Below, piece after piece: positions 53,121 through 62,827 of a DNA stretch of 64,000 nucleotides. The notes beneath the pieces are model-generated. The model made no database searches, was not told where the DNA came from, and was given only the letters and a program-made list of their open reading frames with translations. The number at the start of each line of letters is the position of its first letter. Positions within the stretch are counted from its first letter, which is position 1. Source of the DNA: Nitzschia sp. DOCU1 (taxonomy: Eukaryota; Bacillariophyta; Bacillariophyceae; Bacillariales; Bacillariaceae); assembly GCA_951394045.1 (NCBI GenBank), contig OX595997.1:1860001-1924000 (forward strand), in the 5' to 3' direction. A program made the position numbers and the translations under genes.

Positions 53121-55718
53121 ATGTTTCAGCGCTTTAGGGAAAGGGCGACGCAGGCCTATGTGGAAGCTAAAGCAAAATCAACCGATGGGCCATCAGCCGA
53201 GAACATCGGCCCTGCAGGCGCCGGCAGCAACCACGGGCAAGATGATTCGGCCCTGTCCGCAAAGGCCGCAGAGAATATAACAGGCAGTGAGACCGCAACC
53301 GAGGGATCATCTCACTCTAATGTTACCGAGGATGCTAGAAATAAGAATGACGCCTTGGAATCCGCGTCTAATCACGGCAAAGAGCAACTCGAAAATGCAA
53401 AGAAAGTGTTTTCGAGATGGCGAACGCAAGCTAGTAAGGCTATGGAGAATTCCGCCCATCGGATTGCCGATGCCCTAAACTCTTCTTCCCACCATGGGCA
53501 ATCGAGCGCCAAACACTCGTCTTCACCATCGGTGCCGGTCATTTCGGATCATTCGGAATCATCGAGCTTTCAAGATAAGCTCAGCATGGCGACTTTGCCT
53601 CAAATCCAGGAAGACGACGTTTTGCCCACGGATCCTGAGATCATTCGTTTGAATGCCCAGATCCAACAACTTCGTTTCGAATTAAACAGTTTGAAAGATG
53701 CTGGGAACAATACTCACAAACGGCGGCAACAAGAAGTGGGAAATATCCGGGGTGTATTCAATGGCAAGTCTCGGGAACTATGGTTTAAAATTCAGAAAAT
53801 GAAAACATTTGGAGGGCTAAACGAGTACAAGGCAGCGCTCAAAAGGTGCAGTCTCCCAGCTCATGATAATTCGTCCACTGTTATAAATTGCGAGGCCCAA
53901 ATTATGCGAGCTCAGCATCAAGGTGCCATTTTGGACCGGCAATTGGGCATCGTCCACCAATTTCAACAAAGCATGATCGATTATCTATATACCAACGCGC
54001 TGCCCGAGATCAAGGCCGACCGCGAACTGGCCTCCATGGTCGGAAGATCTCAAGTCGACAAAATGCTCAAGGCAGAACAGAATATGGTTGCTCTTTTTGA
54101 AGAATGCCTCGGTTTGCAGCGCAAGATTATGGCCAAGTACAAGTTAAGAGAACTTGAGGCATCACGACACATTGCTCATGACCACGACGAAGAATTGGCT
54201 CGTCAAGAAAAGGAACACCTTCTAGTCATGGCGGGAGACATTCCTGCCATGGAACGAGACGCGGAATTGCGCGACAGTGCCAAAGAGCGCCTACGACAAC
54301 GCATGCAAGAGCAGCATCGACGCGTTGAACGCCGTCGGTCCCGAGACGAAGACTTTATCAAGATGACAGAAGCTATTGAGCAAGTCGAAAAGAGTGCCTT
54401 GGAAAAGGCCCAGGAGCAAATTAAACGGCTTTCGAACCACTCTGTCGACTTGTTATTGAACGATAGCGATGGTGAGAAAGGAAATGACGAATCGAGCAAT
54501 GGCTCCGCGGGGGAGTTTGGGGACGAATCCGAAAGAGGAACTGTAAATCAAGCTCAGGCGAAGTTTGGGGAGGAATCCGAAAGGGGTACTGTAAACCAAG
54601 CTGAGGCGGAGTTTGGGGAGGCGTCCGAAAGAGGTACTGTAAACCAAGCGGAGGCGGAGCTTGGGGAGGCATCCGAAAGAGGTACTGTAAGCCAAGCTGA
54701 GGCGGAGTCTGGGGAGGAATCCGAAAGAGGTACTGTAAGCCAAGCTGAGGCGGAGTTTGGGAAGGCATCCGAAAGAGTTACTGTAAGCCAAGCTCAGGCG
54801 CAGTCTGGGGAGGAATCCGAAAGAGATACTGTAAGCCAAGCTCAGGCCGAGACAGAGGAAGCCGAAGTATCCACATCCCAGGTCATCGACAAGGCCGAAG
54901 ATGCCATGCCGCAGATCGTTGACAAGTCTAGCAGCAATGACGAAGCGCCGCAAGATTCCACATCCCAGGTCATCGACAAGGCTGAAGTACAGGCTCGCCT
55001 GCGTGCTCGTCGGGCATCAAGGGCCACAGAGAATCAGGGTGTTTTTTCTTCGTTTTCCTCTGATACTAGTGAACGAAGCGAAAGCAGCGACGTCAATTTG
55101 TCACCTAAAAGTCCACGGGCGATAGCCGCGAGACAACGGGCTCGTGTGTCTGCTAGACTCGCGACTCGAACATCAATGGCGGTGAACTTAGTGGGTCGAG
55201 CTCGAACGGCACGAGCGAGTGTAGCCGCCGCGAAGGTAGAAGCAGACGCAGCAGACGCTGGCCATGGTGCTCGCACCGACGTATTGGAACGAGCCCGAGC
55301 CACACGAGCAAGTATCGCAGCCGGCAGCGCAGAGTCAAACGCAGCCGCAGCCAGGACCATGCGGCCATCTTTGGGCACGAAGGCGATGTCGTCTCGTGAT
55401 ATTGCCAGTCGCCGCATCGCGGCTGCACGTCCCAGTATGTCAGCTCTAGGGGGCTCGGAGCATCGTTCCTCATCAAAACAATTAGACTCATCTGAGCGGT
55501 CGACCGATCACAGGCCAACCTCAAGGGCAAGTCTAGCTGCTGGTTCCCCAGAGGAGCGACAGGCAAGGATGGAGCGAATGGCTAATCGTCGTCAGTCGTC
55601 TGCAGTTACAGGAGAAGCAGGGGGAAGTACCGCATTAGGGGGGATTTCCGAAGAAAGGCGTGCGCAACTGCGCAACAGCAGGGTCTCGATCGCCCGCTCC
55701 AATCCAGCCACTGGGTAG
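53121..55718 (+). CDS. Coiled-coil protein with seven 16-residue repeats (865 aa)
   Basis: The start is ATG 53121 (MFQRFRERATQAY). Residues about 1-170 are Ser/Asn/Ala-rich and disordered. A first coiled coil begins IIRLNAQIQQLRFELNSL (about 174) and a helical region runs on to about 340. A second, highly charged helix follows (LRQRMQEQHRRVERRRSRDE, about 390-450). Then come seven units of 16 residues of the type FGEESERGTVNQAEAE (54516-54851). The last third is Ala/Arg/Ser-rich with RARATRASIAAG-like repeats. No catalytic domain, no signal peptide. The fold suggests a structural or scaffold role. I do not recognise a family. Confidence 0.72.
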   Translation: MFQRFRERATQAYVEAKAKSTDGPSAENIGPAGAGSNHGQDDSALSAKAAENITGSETATEGSSHSNVTEDARNKNDALESASNHGKEQLENAKKVFSRWRTQASKAMENSAHRIADALNSSSHHGQSSAKHSSSPSVPVISDHSESSSFQDKLSMATLPQIQEDDVLPTDPEIIRLNAQIQQLRFELNSLKDAGNNTHKRRQQEVGNIRGVFNGKSRELWFKIQKMKTFGGLNEYKAALKRCSLPAHDNSSTVINCEAQIMRAQHQGAILDRQLGIVHQFQQSMIDYLYTNALPEIKADRELASMVGRSQVDKMLKAEQNMVALFEECLGLQRKIMAKYKLRELEASRHIAHDHDEELARQEKEHLLVMAGDIPAMERDAELRDSAKERLRQRMQEQHRRVERRRSRDEDFIKMTEAIEQVEKSALEKAQEQIKRLSNHSVDLLLNDSDGEKGNDESSNGSAGEFGDESERGTVNQAQAKFGEESERGTVNQAEAEFGEASERGTVNQAEAELGEASERGTVSQAEAESGEESERGTVSQAEAEFGKASERVTVSQAQAQSGEESERDTVSQAQAETEEAEVSTSQVIDKAEDAMPQIVDKSSSNDEAPQDSTSQVIDKAEVQARLRARRASRATENQGVFSSFSSDTSERSESSDVNLSPKSPRAIAARQRARVSARLATRTSMAVNLVGRARTARASVAAAKVEADAADAGHGARTDVLERARATRASIAAGSAESNAAAARTMRPSLGTKAMSSRDIASRRIAAARPSMSALGGSEHRSSSKQLDSSERSTDHRPTSRASLAAGSPEERQARMERMANRRQSSAVTGEAGGSTALGGISEERRAQLRNSRVSIARSNPATG
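54516..54851 (+). repeat. 48-bp tandem repeat, seven units, in frame
   Basis: Each unit codes 16 residues with core SERGTV(N/S)QA. The first, Phe/Leu/Ser, and last, Glu/Lys/Gln, positions vary. As 48 is a multiple of three, copy number can change without breaking the frame. Confidence 0.92.
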
Positions 55719-55914
55719 TTGCAATCGTCACAAGAAGATTGATAGTCATGGTTGCCTTGTTGAGCCCAGTATCAGTCATTATCTCGTTTTCAACTTTTGT
55801 ACTTTATTGTCAGCTTATACTCATCGCAGAAGGATCGCCGCGAATACTTTTACTAGACCCCGTCGTTACATAACAAGTATCTTTTCTAGTATTAGTATAG
55901 TTACCGCAACACTA
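55719..55914. other. Convergent 3' ends
   Basis: About 195 bp separate the stop of the coiled-coil gene from that of the tropomodulin-like gene on the other strand. Nothing else is visible. Confidence 0.5.
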
Positions 55915-57531
55915 TTATTTTTTTTGCGCCGCTCGCAACTTGCGTTGATGTTCCCGATTCTCGTTGAGTTTACGGTCCACTTGCATCTTCGCCATTTGAT
56001 TTCTCAGGTCGATTCCAAGTTTGGTCACAGTTTTATTGTTGGCCAACAAGTCCGGCACGACTTGCTCGTCAGAACTACTAGTCGTCTTGGTTTGATGGCG
56101 GACTTGAAATTCGATAATGGAGGAGTTTTTGCCCAATCCTTCCATCAATGACTTAATGCCGGCACCGCTAAACTCGTTACTATCCACAACGACTTGTTCC
56201 AACGTGGAATTGGTGGCCAAGGCTTTTCCAAACGCTTCGGCAAAGGCATCATCCAACTTGAGTTTGACCAATTTCAGTTTGTTGACGTGCGTATTGGATG
56301 CAAATGCGGCTCCCGTCTTGGTTCGCTCAACAGGATTGAGACCCAAAAACTTGATATCTCCGACGATATCAACAGAGGTGATACTGGAATCGTTTGCCGC
56401 GATCTTGTCAAAATATTGTTCCATTTCATTACGCTTACGTTCTTGAAGCGTTCCTTCCGCCTTGGCATGTTCGCGTCGAGCTTGTCTCAAGTTATCAGTA
56501 TTTGCAGCAACTGTATTGTTGATCTGTTGTCGCTCGAGTCCACCACGGACGCTCAAACTGACCAATACTAGACTAGGAGACTGGAGGACGGCCTCGCCCA
56601 AGGCTTCTTCTGCCGCGCTCGTAAATGGCATTTTCTGATTTTCCAATTTCAAAAATTGGAGTTTTCGCCAAACTTGAGGATCCGCAATGGCTTTGCCCAG
56701 AGCGACCATTCCTTCCTGCGCCAGCAGGTTGGACTCCATGTTCAATACTTGCAGTTTGGGGAGAAGTTTGCCTTCGCGACATTTGTTGGCTAGTATCTCA
56801 AGAAACTCATCCGGCAAGAGGCAGTTGGCCATATGCAGCTGAGTGATATCTTTGGCTTGTGGATGCTTGAGGAGAGCATCGACAAACATGGTACAAATGT
56901 TACGTCGTTCCGCGTCCTTGCGATCAAATCGCTTGAAGAGTTTGTTCTGGCCTGAAAAGTCAAAGGACAAACTGTTGAACTTTTTGTTTTCCACCAAGTG
57001 TTTGCCAATGTAATCTTCCGTCAAAAAGTTGCCGTTGGCGGTAAAGTTACCACCCATGAGACCCTCGAGCGCGCCCTTAATGTTTTTCTTGTCGCCCTGT
57101 TCGTGCGCCTTGGGGGGTTCGATGGATTTGCCAGGTGGGGGATTCTTAGCCTCGTCGATCTCCTGTGCCTTGAGGGTATCGAACTGACAAGCTAGCTCGT
57201 ACAAGTATTTCCAATCCTGTTTGTCGGACGCCTTGGGGGCGACCAGGGCCGTCTTGGCCTTGTCGGACGAGTTCGCTTGCTCCTGCAACGACGGTCTCGT
57301 AGGAGTGGACGTGAACAGCTTCTTTGGCTCGGGCGGCGTTCCTGGCGCAAACTGTCTGATCCCTCCTTTTCCCGTCGACGGAGCTGTGCGAGGAGTTATG
57401 ACGGAGGCAGCGGCAGCGCTGCGGCTGACGTCGATCTTTTTAATCGGCGTCGTGGTTTTCTTGCTGGAGGACGGCGCCGTTTTCTTTTCAGCGGCCGCTT
57501 GAAAGGCGGCCATTTTGGCCTTGAGAGACAT
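55915..57531 (-). CDS. Tropomodulin-like leucine-rich protein (538 aa)
   Basis: I chose the ATG at 57531 (MSLKAKMAAFQAAAEKK) over an upstream one at 57717, since the extra 62 residues look like leader DNA. The first 130 residues are Ala/Lys/Pro/Thr-rich. A long LRR domain follows. ITQLHMANCLLPDEFLEILA and LQVLNMESNLLAQEGMVALG are early repeats. Later, LKLVKLKLDDAFAEAFGKAL, LEQVVVDSNEFSGAGIKSLM and LANNKTVTKLGIDLRNQ match the C-terminal LRR part of tropomodulin/leiomodin (LNVESNF.tG.GI.AL...; l..N.TL.KFG). A charged helix interrupts the repeats in the middle (RREHAKAEGTLQERKRNEME). Tropomodulins cap pointed ends of actin filaments; the actin-binding N-terminus is not evident, so the role may differ. 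Confidence 0.8.
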   Translation of the reverse strand: MSLKAKMAAFQAAAEKKTAPSSSKKTTTPIKKIDVSRSAAAASVITPRTAPSTGKGGIRQFAPGTPPEPKKLFTSTPTRPSLQEQANSSDKAKTALVAPKASDKQDWKYLYELACQFDTLKAQEIDEAKNPPPGKSIEPPKAHEQGDKKNIKGALEGLMGGNFTANGNFLTEDYIGKHLVENKKFNSLSFDFSGQNKLFKRFDRKDAERRNICTMFVDALLKHPQAKDITQLHMANCLLPDEFLEILANKCREGKLLPKLQVLNMESNLLAQEGMVALGKAIADPQVWRKLQFLKLENQKMPFTSAAEEALGEAVLQSPSLVLVSLSVRGGLERQQINNTVAANTDNLRQARREHAKAEGTLQERKRNEMEQYFDKIAANDSSITSVDIVGDIKFLGLNPVERTKTGAAFASNTHVNKLKLVKLKLDDAFAEAFGKALATNSTLEQVVVDSNEFSGAGIKSLMEGLGKNSSIIEFQVRHQTKTTSSSDEQVVPDLLANNKTVTKLGIDLRNQMAKMQVDRKLNENREHQRKLRAAQKK

Positions 57532-57779
57532 GGCTAGAGGGTTACTACTAAGGAAGTGTTCGCGAGCAATATCGAAAGTAAGAGGATGGTAACTAACAGG
57601 TGATTGCTCTAGTAGAGAAAGAAAGTTTTGTCTCGGCAGAAGAGACTTCGGGATGAGAGGTGAGAAATCGGCATGCAACCGAAGGGTCATCCGACATGGG
57701 GAAAAAGATACCCCCACGAAAGGGCGCGATGCCTGATAAGTGAAATGACCATATCGCGAGCAGTACTTCTTATTCGATT
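57532..57779. promoter_or_regulatory. Shared divergent upstream region
   Basis: It lies between the starts of the tropomodulin-like gene (minus) and the small Cys-rich frame (plus). The length, about 250 bp, suits a bidirectional promoter; I can point to no specific element. Confidence 0.35.
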
Positions 57780-58043
57780 ATGCCCCACGAGGTTTCTCAA
57801 CGCACGTCACTTCGTGCAATCAAAAATAGTTCGGCGAATTCTGGCCACGGAACGCCTTCCGCCCGAAAGACGTGCGCGGAATGTCTCGGAGACATCGAAA
57901 AAGAGCAATGTACCAAATGCTACACAAAGGTACGACAGACAAATTTGTGGCGCGCTCCGATGAAGAACTGCGTCCGACAGCAACAAGAGCAAGAGCGGCA
58001 GCAGCAACAACAACACTTCTCAACACACTCATGGCAACTGTGA
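57780..58043 (+). CDS. Small Cys-rich protein, possibly zinc-binding (87 aa)
   Basis: The ATG at 57780 gives a product with KTCAECLGDIEKEQCTKCY, that is CxxC followed nine residues later by CxxC, a plausible zinc ribbon or treble-clef knuckle. A Gln-rich run (QQQEQERQQQQQH) and a short tail follow. It is too short to assign. It may be a first exon of the next gene (58123) but no splice pair is clear. Confidence 0.38.
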   Translation: MPHEVSQRTSLRAIKNSSANSGHGTPSARKTCAECLGDIEKEQCTKCYTKVRQTNLWRAPMKNCVRQQQEQERQQQQQHFSTHSWQL

Positions 58044-58122
58044 CTCTCCACCACTCTCCACGCCTCTCCAAGAAGATTACCTACTATCTTATCGATCATA
58101 CATTCTTATCATCTACTCTAGA

Positions 58123-58842
58123 ATGGCAGCTAATATAGGTCTCACTGCCGGAACTCGCAAGGCCCTTGCCGACGCCACCAGGGCGCAAGTAGCAACGTCT
58201 CTCAAAAGAACCTTGACCAAGGATTCGCTTACTTCTCAAGAAGTGCTTGCAGGATTAGAGAAACAGAATGTGAGACCGACAGTGCAAGAAATGTGTGACC
58301 TCATTCTGCATGTCAAAACGGAGGTGGAACAGATTTGTTCCATTTTTGACCGCGAACGGCAAGAACTCTCCAAGACTCCGCTTCGAAAAGCAGCTGACAA
58401 CTTTGAAGAAAAGGCACTGCGTACCAAAAATACCGCCTGTCGTCCCGGCATGAAGGCCCTGATCGCGATTTTTTATGAAATTGCTGTAGTCTATGACAGC
58501 TTTGCCAAAACAGTCCGTCGTTCTCGCATCACTGAGGACGAATGGTCTGTTGTCCTCAAGATTCCCAGCTTCACCGATTACCTGGAAAAGGCCAAGGGCG
58601 CTGCACTGAAGGACAAGCTAGGCGCTTTCAACAAGATGGTACTTGTCCCGGCTGCACCGGAATTATCTAGACTCCCTCTTGTTGAAGGGGACTGGCTCGA
58701 GGGAGCGCACAGAACTTGTATCGTCTGCAAACACGAATCCATGGAAGAACCGCACACAAACATCCTCACAGGCTTGTTCGTCGATATTGCGGGTTGTACC
58801 TCGTGGGGACGAACGATGGTCTCAGTTCACTTTCGTGTTTGA
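58123..58842 (+). CDS. Helical protein fused at its end to a nucleotide-cyclase fragment (239 aa)
   Basis: The frame begins at ATG 58123. The first 200 residues are mostly helical and charged (KALADATRAQVATSLKRTL; EMCDLILHVKTEVEQICSIF; EDEWSVVLKIPSFTDYLEKA) and I do not recognise them. RTCIVCKHESMEEPHTN suggests a cysteine-containing turn. The last 25 residues contain LFVDIAGCTSWG, which fits the start of a class III adenylyl/guanylyl cyclase domain (LFADIVGFTSWS). The frame then stops. The head may be an intact gene whose tail was replaced, or a piece of a larger cyclase gene. Confidence 0.48.
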   Translation: MAANIGLTAGTRKALADATRAQVATSLKRTLTKDSLTSQEVLAGLEKQNVRPTVQEMCDLILHVKTEVEQICSIFDRERQELSKTPLRKAADNFEEKALRTKNTACRPGMKALIAIFYEIAVVYDSFAKTVRRSRITEDEWSVVLKIPSFTDYLEKAKGAALKDKLGAFNKMVLVPAAPELSRLPLVEGDWLEGAHRTCIVCKHESMEEPHTNILTGLFVDIAGCTSWGRTMVSVHFRV

Positions 58843-58990
58843 AAGGAAGTGCGTGTTTCCCTCGTAGTTTCACTGCGATTCGATCGTTTTGCAGATATAC
58901 CAGGTACTTAACCAAATCCTTTCCGCCATGCAGGTTTTCAAAGTCGAGACGATTGGAGATTGTGACATGGCTGTAACGGGTTTTCCCTAT
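58771..58990 (+). pseudogene. Class III nucleotide cyclase catalytic-domain remnant
   Basis: Two pieces are legible. The first (58771-58812) reads LFVDIAGCTSWG, with the first metal-binding Asp region of class III cyclases. The second, in the frame of IYQVLNQILSAMQ (about 58895), continues VFKVETIGDCDMAVTGFP: the family's K(V/I)ETIGDxYM(A/V)V(S/T)G. Between them the frame is broken; a tttgcag acceptor just before 58895 suggests an old intron. The sequence then turns into PVDVLLHHLARGIS, which also occurs at about 61770 in the second bromodomain copy, so a rearrangement joined unrelated genes here. Confidence 0.66.
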
Positions 58991-59089
58991 CCCGTTGATG
59001 TCTTATTGCACCATTTGGCACGAGGCATTTCTGCCGGTAGGCGAAGCCGCGGTCCCTCGCGATGATTCAGGGCCAAGCATTCGAGTGAA

Positions 59090-59886
59090 GTGGCCTTGCT
59101 TCCGGCAGCGATTAACGATGTAGCCGAACTCGTTCGGTCGAAGCCACGCAAGTCAAGTCAACGAGGATCCGATATAAGCGTTGCTCCCACTTTGGGGGAA
59201 ACGCAAGCAACCGGTAGGAAGAGCAGGCAAAGTGAAGGTCCACAAACAAACAAGAATATATCTCTTGGCAAAGAAGCGGCAGAAGATCGTACATCGACTG
59301 GCGAACGTCGCCAAAAGGATGGAGTCGCGCCAACTCAAGAAGAGGCAATGGACGATACTCTAGACAATAGAGATGAGGACAAGGTTCATGCCTCATTCCC
59401 AGTGGACGAATCGCCGTCTGCAGACAACGAATCTTCCAGTACGAACCCAGCAGACAATGCACCAGCGGGAACCAATGCGCTTCGAGCACCGCCCCAGAAA
59501 CGTCTTCTTGGTGGACCGAAGAATGGATTCAAGGCATCGATAATGATCTTGGTCGTTATCCTATTCGTTGTCGCGTCGAAAGAACTCACGCTGAATTGCC
59601 GTACGACCCCAACCTGGAACACAAAAGGGTCCATAAGGATGGAACTTGGGTTATTCCTTGTAACCAGCCTAAAACTGGCAAGAGCAGGCAAAATGCAAAG
59701 CCTGTCATGCAGCTTTGCATCATGCTGCGGCCTTTGACTCCGGCAATGCCGCCCATATGGGACGCGACCACAGGAGTCAAACAAGAAGACGACATCTCGC
59801 TGCCGCCAAAGTTTTCAGTTGTGACATTCCCGGCCAAAGACTCCGTTCCTTGTACCCTTTTCTTGAGCCTAATCCAAATACCATGA
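59090..59886 (+). pseudogene. Acidic low-complexity coding relic, unrecognised
   Basis: The first frame (59090-59737) is rich in Glu/Ser/Thr/Asp with many acidic clusters (TQEEAMDDTLDNRDEDK). From about 59515 the more protein-like reading moves to another frame (RTEEWIQGIDNDL..., then PYDPNLEHKRVHKDGTWVIP to 59886). It sits directly after the cyclase remnant and before the second bromodomain copy, so it may belong to that gene. No domain is recognised. Confidence 0.35.
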
Positions 59887-60019
59887 CTTGTCTGCGGTGG
59901 AATCGATAGCTATAGCTTGTGGCTCGGACTCAAGCAAGGGCAAGGTTGGAGAATTCGCCTCGATTGGAGAATCTTTTGGCCCCGTTCGACTGGATGACAA
60001 GCTCCCCCACGTTCAGGTC

Positions 60020-62165
60020 TTTTGGAGCGGCTTTCTACTGGCGAGACCGCAGCTATGGAAGAGGCGTTGACCATTCCATGGCATTCCACTGCTGCCAGCT
60101 CGACTCCTGCTGGGAACCATGCCGCCGTCAAGTCGTCGTCATTCTCCTTGCCAGCAGAGGATGCATCGCTAGTTGTCGACTTTTTAACATGGTATTCCAC
60201 AGAACGAATACGGGACGAAACCGAACAAGTGTCGTCAAAAGAGGTGGAAGGTAGCTGTACCTTGTTGTATCTCATTCGCAGTACATTGCACCGTTACAAT
60301 GGGGTAGGCAATCGAGGAGAATCGTTCCATCGAAAAGACTCTTACACATCGGGTAGGACGCTCAAGCCCGACAAAAGGTCTTACTTCTATGAAAAGTCTC
60401 TTCGCTTGTGGGACAGCGGCTCCGACAAGGAGTGTCTATCAGATTGAGAATTCTTTCCGGATGAAGCCCCAAGCTACTATTGCGCCGTCTCGATCGGAAT
60501 GCATTTTGATCGGATCCTGCGGCGTCTCGATGAGCCCCCGAGCTACTATTGCGCCGTCCCGATCGTCTATCAGATTGAGAATTCTTTCCGGATGAAGCCC
60601 CAAGCTACTATTGCGCCGTCTCGATCGGAATGCATTTTGATCGGATCCTGCGGCGTCTCGATGAGCCCCCGAGCTACTATTGCGCCGTCCCGATCGGTAT
60701 GCATTTTGATCGGATCTTGCGGCGTCTCGATCCCAAAAAGAATTATGATACTTGCTACTACACAACAGTCGACGCTGTTTTGACCGATGTTCAAGGAATC
60801 ATGGATAAGTGCGTCTTGTACAACGGCCCGGACTCTCAGCTTGTGGTCGTATGTGGAAATCTCAGAGTGCATCGGGAGTCATTGCGGATCTAGTACGAAG
60901 AAACAAGAGGCTTGGTTTGGAACAGGGCGCGGCTAGCCCGTACGCAGCGTCGAAGATGAATAAAAAGAGTTTGGTGGTACCCGAGTTTCGCATGAACACG
61001 CCATACCACGGTCCCCTAGATCGATCGTGACTTGAGAAACAAAAACCAGCCTCGAGTTGGGGCGAAAATCAGCATGAAGTGGTCAGAGCCGATGCCCCGA
61101 TTTGGGTTCCTCAGAGCGGCGATTCTGTTTTCTACTCACGATCGCTCCACCCCAAATTTTTTGTACAATTCTTCCTTGTTATCGGCAGAGCAGAGCGCAC
61201 TTCCAGTGTTTCAAAGTGGAGTCACCCCTGGCGAGGGCGCATCCGCAGACAAACCCCAAGGAAACGAAGAGACCACCGGGAGGAGCACCATCATTACAAT
61301 GCCCGCGCCTGTGGAAATCGAAGGCAAATGGATGCGTGCCGTCGTTGTTTCCGTTCGGATAACGTTTCCTTGCAAGTCCTACAAAGACAAGGAAAATGTG
61401 CCCGATACACCGTCCCCAGTTTTGGTCATTCGGCTGCGCTTTCAATACGAATGGGCTAATGACGTACATACTATTTGCTGGATGCCGGAGTCTTTGTCTT
61501 TCCTACGACCAAGCTGGCCAAACGGAGTTCAAGGCCCTGTCGACGAGGATTTGATCCTTCCGGAAGCCACCTTCCAGAATATCCATCGCCCTCCGTGTTG
61601 GGCATTTCAGTCGACTCTGTGCGCTCCTTGCTAAAGTGCTTCGATATTCTGAAACGTCTTTGTCTCAGTGGAATGGATCCGGATTATATCGACCGGAAAT
61701 TTAGCTTGGAGAATTCTCAGAATGGGACCATCCGATTGTCATCACACTCGGGAACCGGTCCTTGCCTATCCCAATGATGTCTTATTGCACCATTTGGCAC
61801 GAGTCATTTCTACCAGAATATCCGTCGCCCTTTGTCTCAGCGGAATGGAACCGGATTATATCGACCGGAGATTTTGCTTGGAGAATGCTCAGAATGGGAC
61901 CATCCGGTTGTCATCACACTCGGGAAGGGTCCTTGCCTACGTTCGAAGATTTACTTTCGTCGGACAGTGCGCAAGAAGTCGACAAACCGGTCAATACTCG
62001 TGGTATCCTGACAACCGACGAAGATATAGCATTCCGGGGGATATTGGCGAGCTCCCACTACTGGCTCCCATGGGTAGTCGATACGTTTGAGGACGACCCG
62101 AGAAAGCAGGTCATGTCGAACTATAAATCAATGATGGCTTTCCCTTCCCTCTGTTTAGAGCTCAA
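60020..62165 (+). pseudogene. Double-bromodomain chromatin protein, broken copy 2
   Basis: This is the same gene as at 14160-16345, on the same strand and about 46 kb away. The Ser-rich part (60022-60447, ending SGSDKECLSD) is followed by expanded ZA-loop repeats. The bromodomain core is at about 60690-60850 (VDAVLTDVQGIMDKCVLYN: Asn of the conserved N-C pair is Lys here). The Tudor-like part (GDSVFYSRSLHPKFF near 61125) and later beta-rich part (to 61630) are in shifted frames. From 61660 a tail of GMDPDYIDRKF type appears twice (61670 and 61850), with VLLHHLAR between. Stops and shifts make it non-functional. Some changes are private to each copy. Confidence 0.68.
60435..60720 (+). repeat. 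131-bp tandem duplication with 60-bp sub-units in bromodomain copy 2
   Basis: The block starting tctatcagattgagaattc at 60435 recurs at 60566. Each has two sub-units of about 60 bp like those of copy 1 (gctactattgcgccgt...ttgatcggat). The phase and outer sequence differ from the 200-bp duplication of copy 1, so the expansions happened separately. Confidence 0.85.
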
Positions 62166-62780
62166 TGAAACTCGCCACGTGGAAAAATCAAGCAATCTTC
62201 CCGTCCTGCCGACCCAAATGAAGCCTCCGACACAGAAGCTACTATTGCCGACGACTCGGCCAAGAAAGCCGCTGCCCAGCAAATACGATATATCTTGGAC
62301 GACGCCCGCGTGAGAGTCAAGAATCCTGCCTCCGCTGAAGTACTTGACCATATAATGTTTCGATTCAAAGATTTCTCGAACGACGATGGGCTGGCTAAAG
62401 TCATGTTGCGTCGTCCCGGAAGGCGCGCACCTTGCGTCTGCTGCCAAATCCAAGGGAGTGGCTTTTATTCTTGCCATGTGATGCGTGGCAATCCTGATTT
62501 TGATTTTATTGCGAACTGGCCGAATATGGGAGGTATTGATGGCCTGCTAGCACGTACAAAGATTCTCAGCTCGTTGATGTTAACCCGACGTCAGCGACCG
62601 ACGAGAATCCAGCTGGGTAATCGTTGGAACAGAGACACGACGATGACAAGAACGAAATGGAGGAGACGCTACCATCGACCCATCTGAGCAACTGGAAACT
62701 GCTTGAAAGGCTCTTGAAAAAGCTAACTACCTCCACCAGCAAGCGAACGCTCTGGCATTTCAACCCGTGTGACTTGGAGC
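62166..62780 (+). pseudogene. Continuation of a degenerate coding sequence
   Basis: Past the end of homology to copy 1, short frames remain: AQQIRYILDDARVRVKNPAS and LDHIMFRFKDFSNDDGLAKV, in a plausible order at about 62260-62410. These look like helical protein fragments. No domain can be named. Confidence 0.35.
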
Positions 62781-62827
62781 AAAGTTCATAAAGATGTGTT
62801 TCCGATTGACCCAACGGACGGTCGCTA

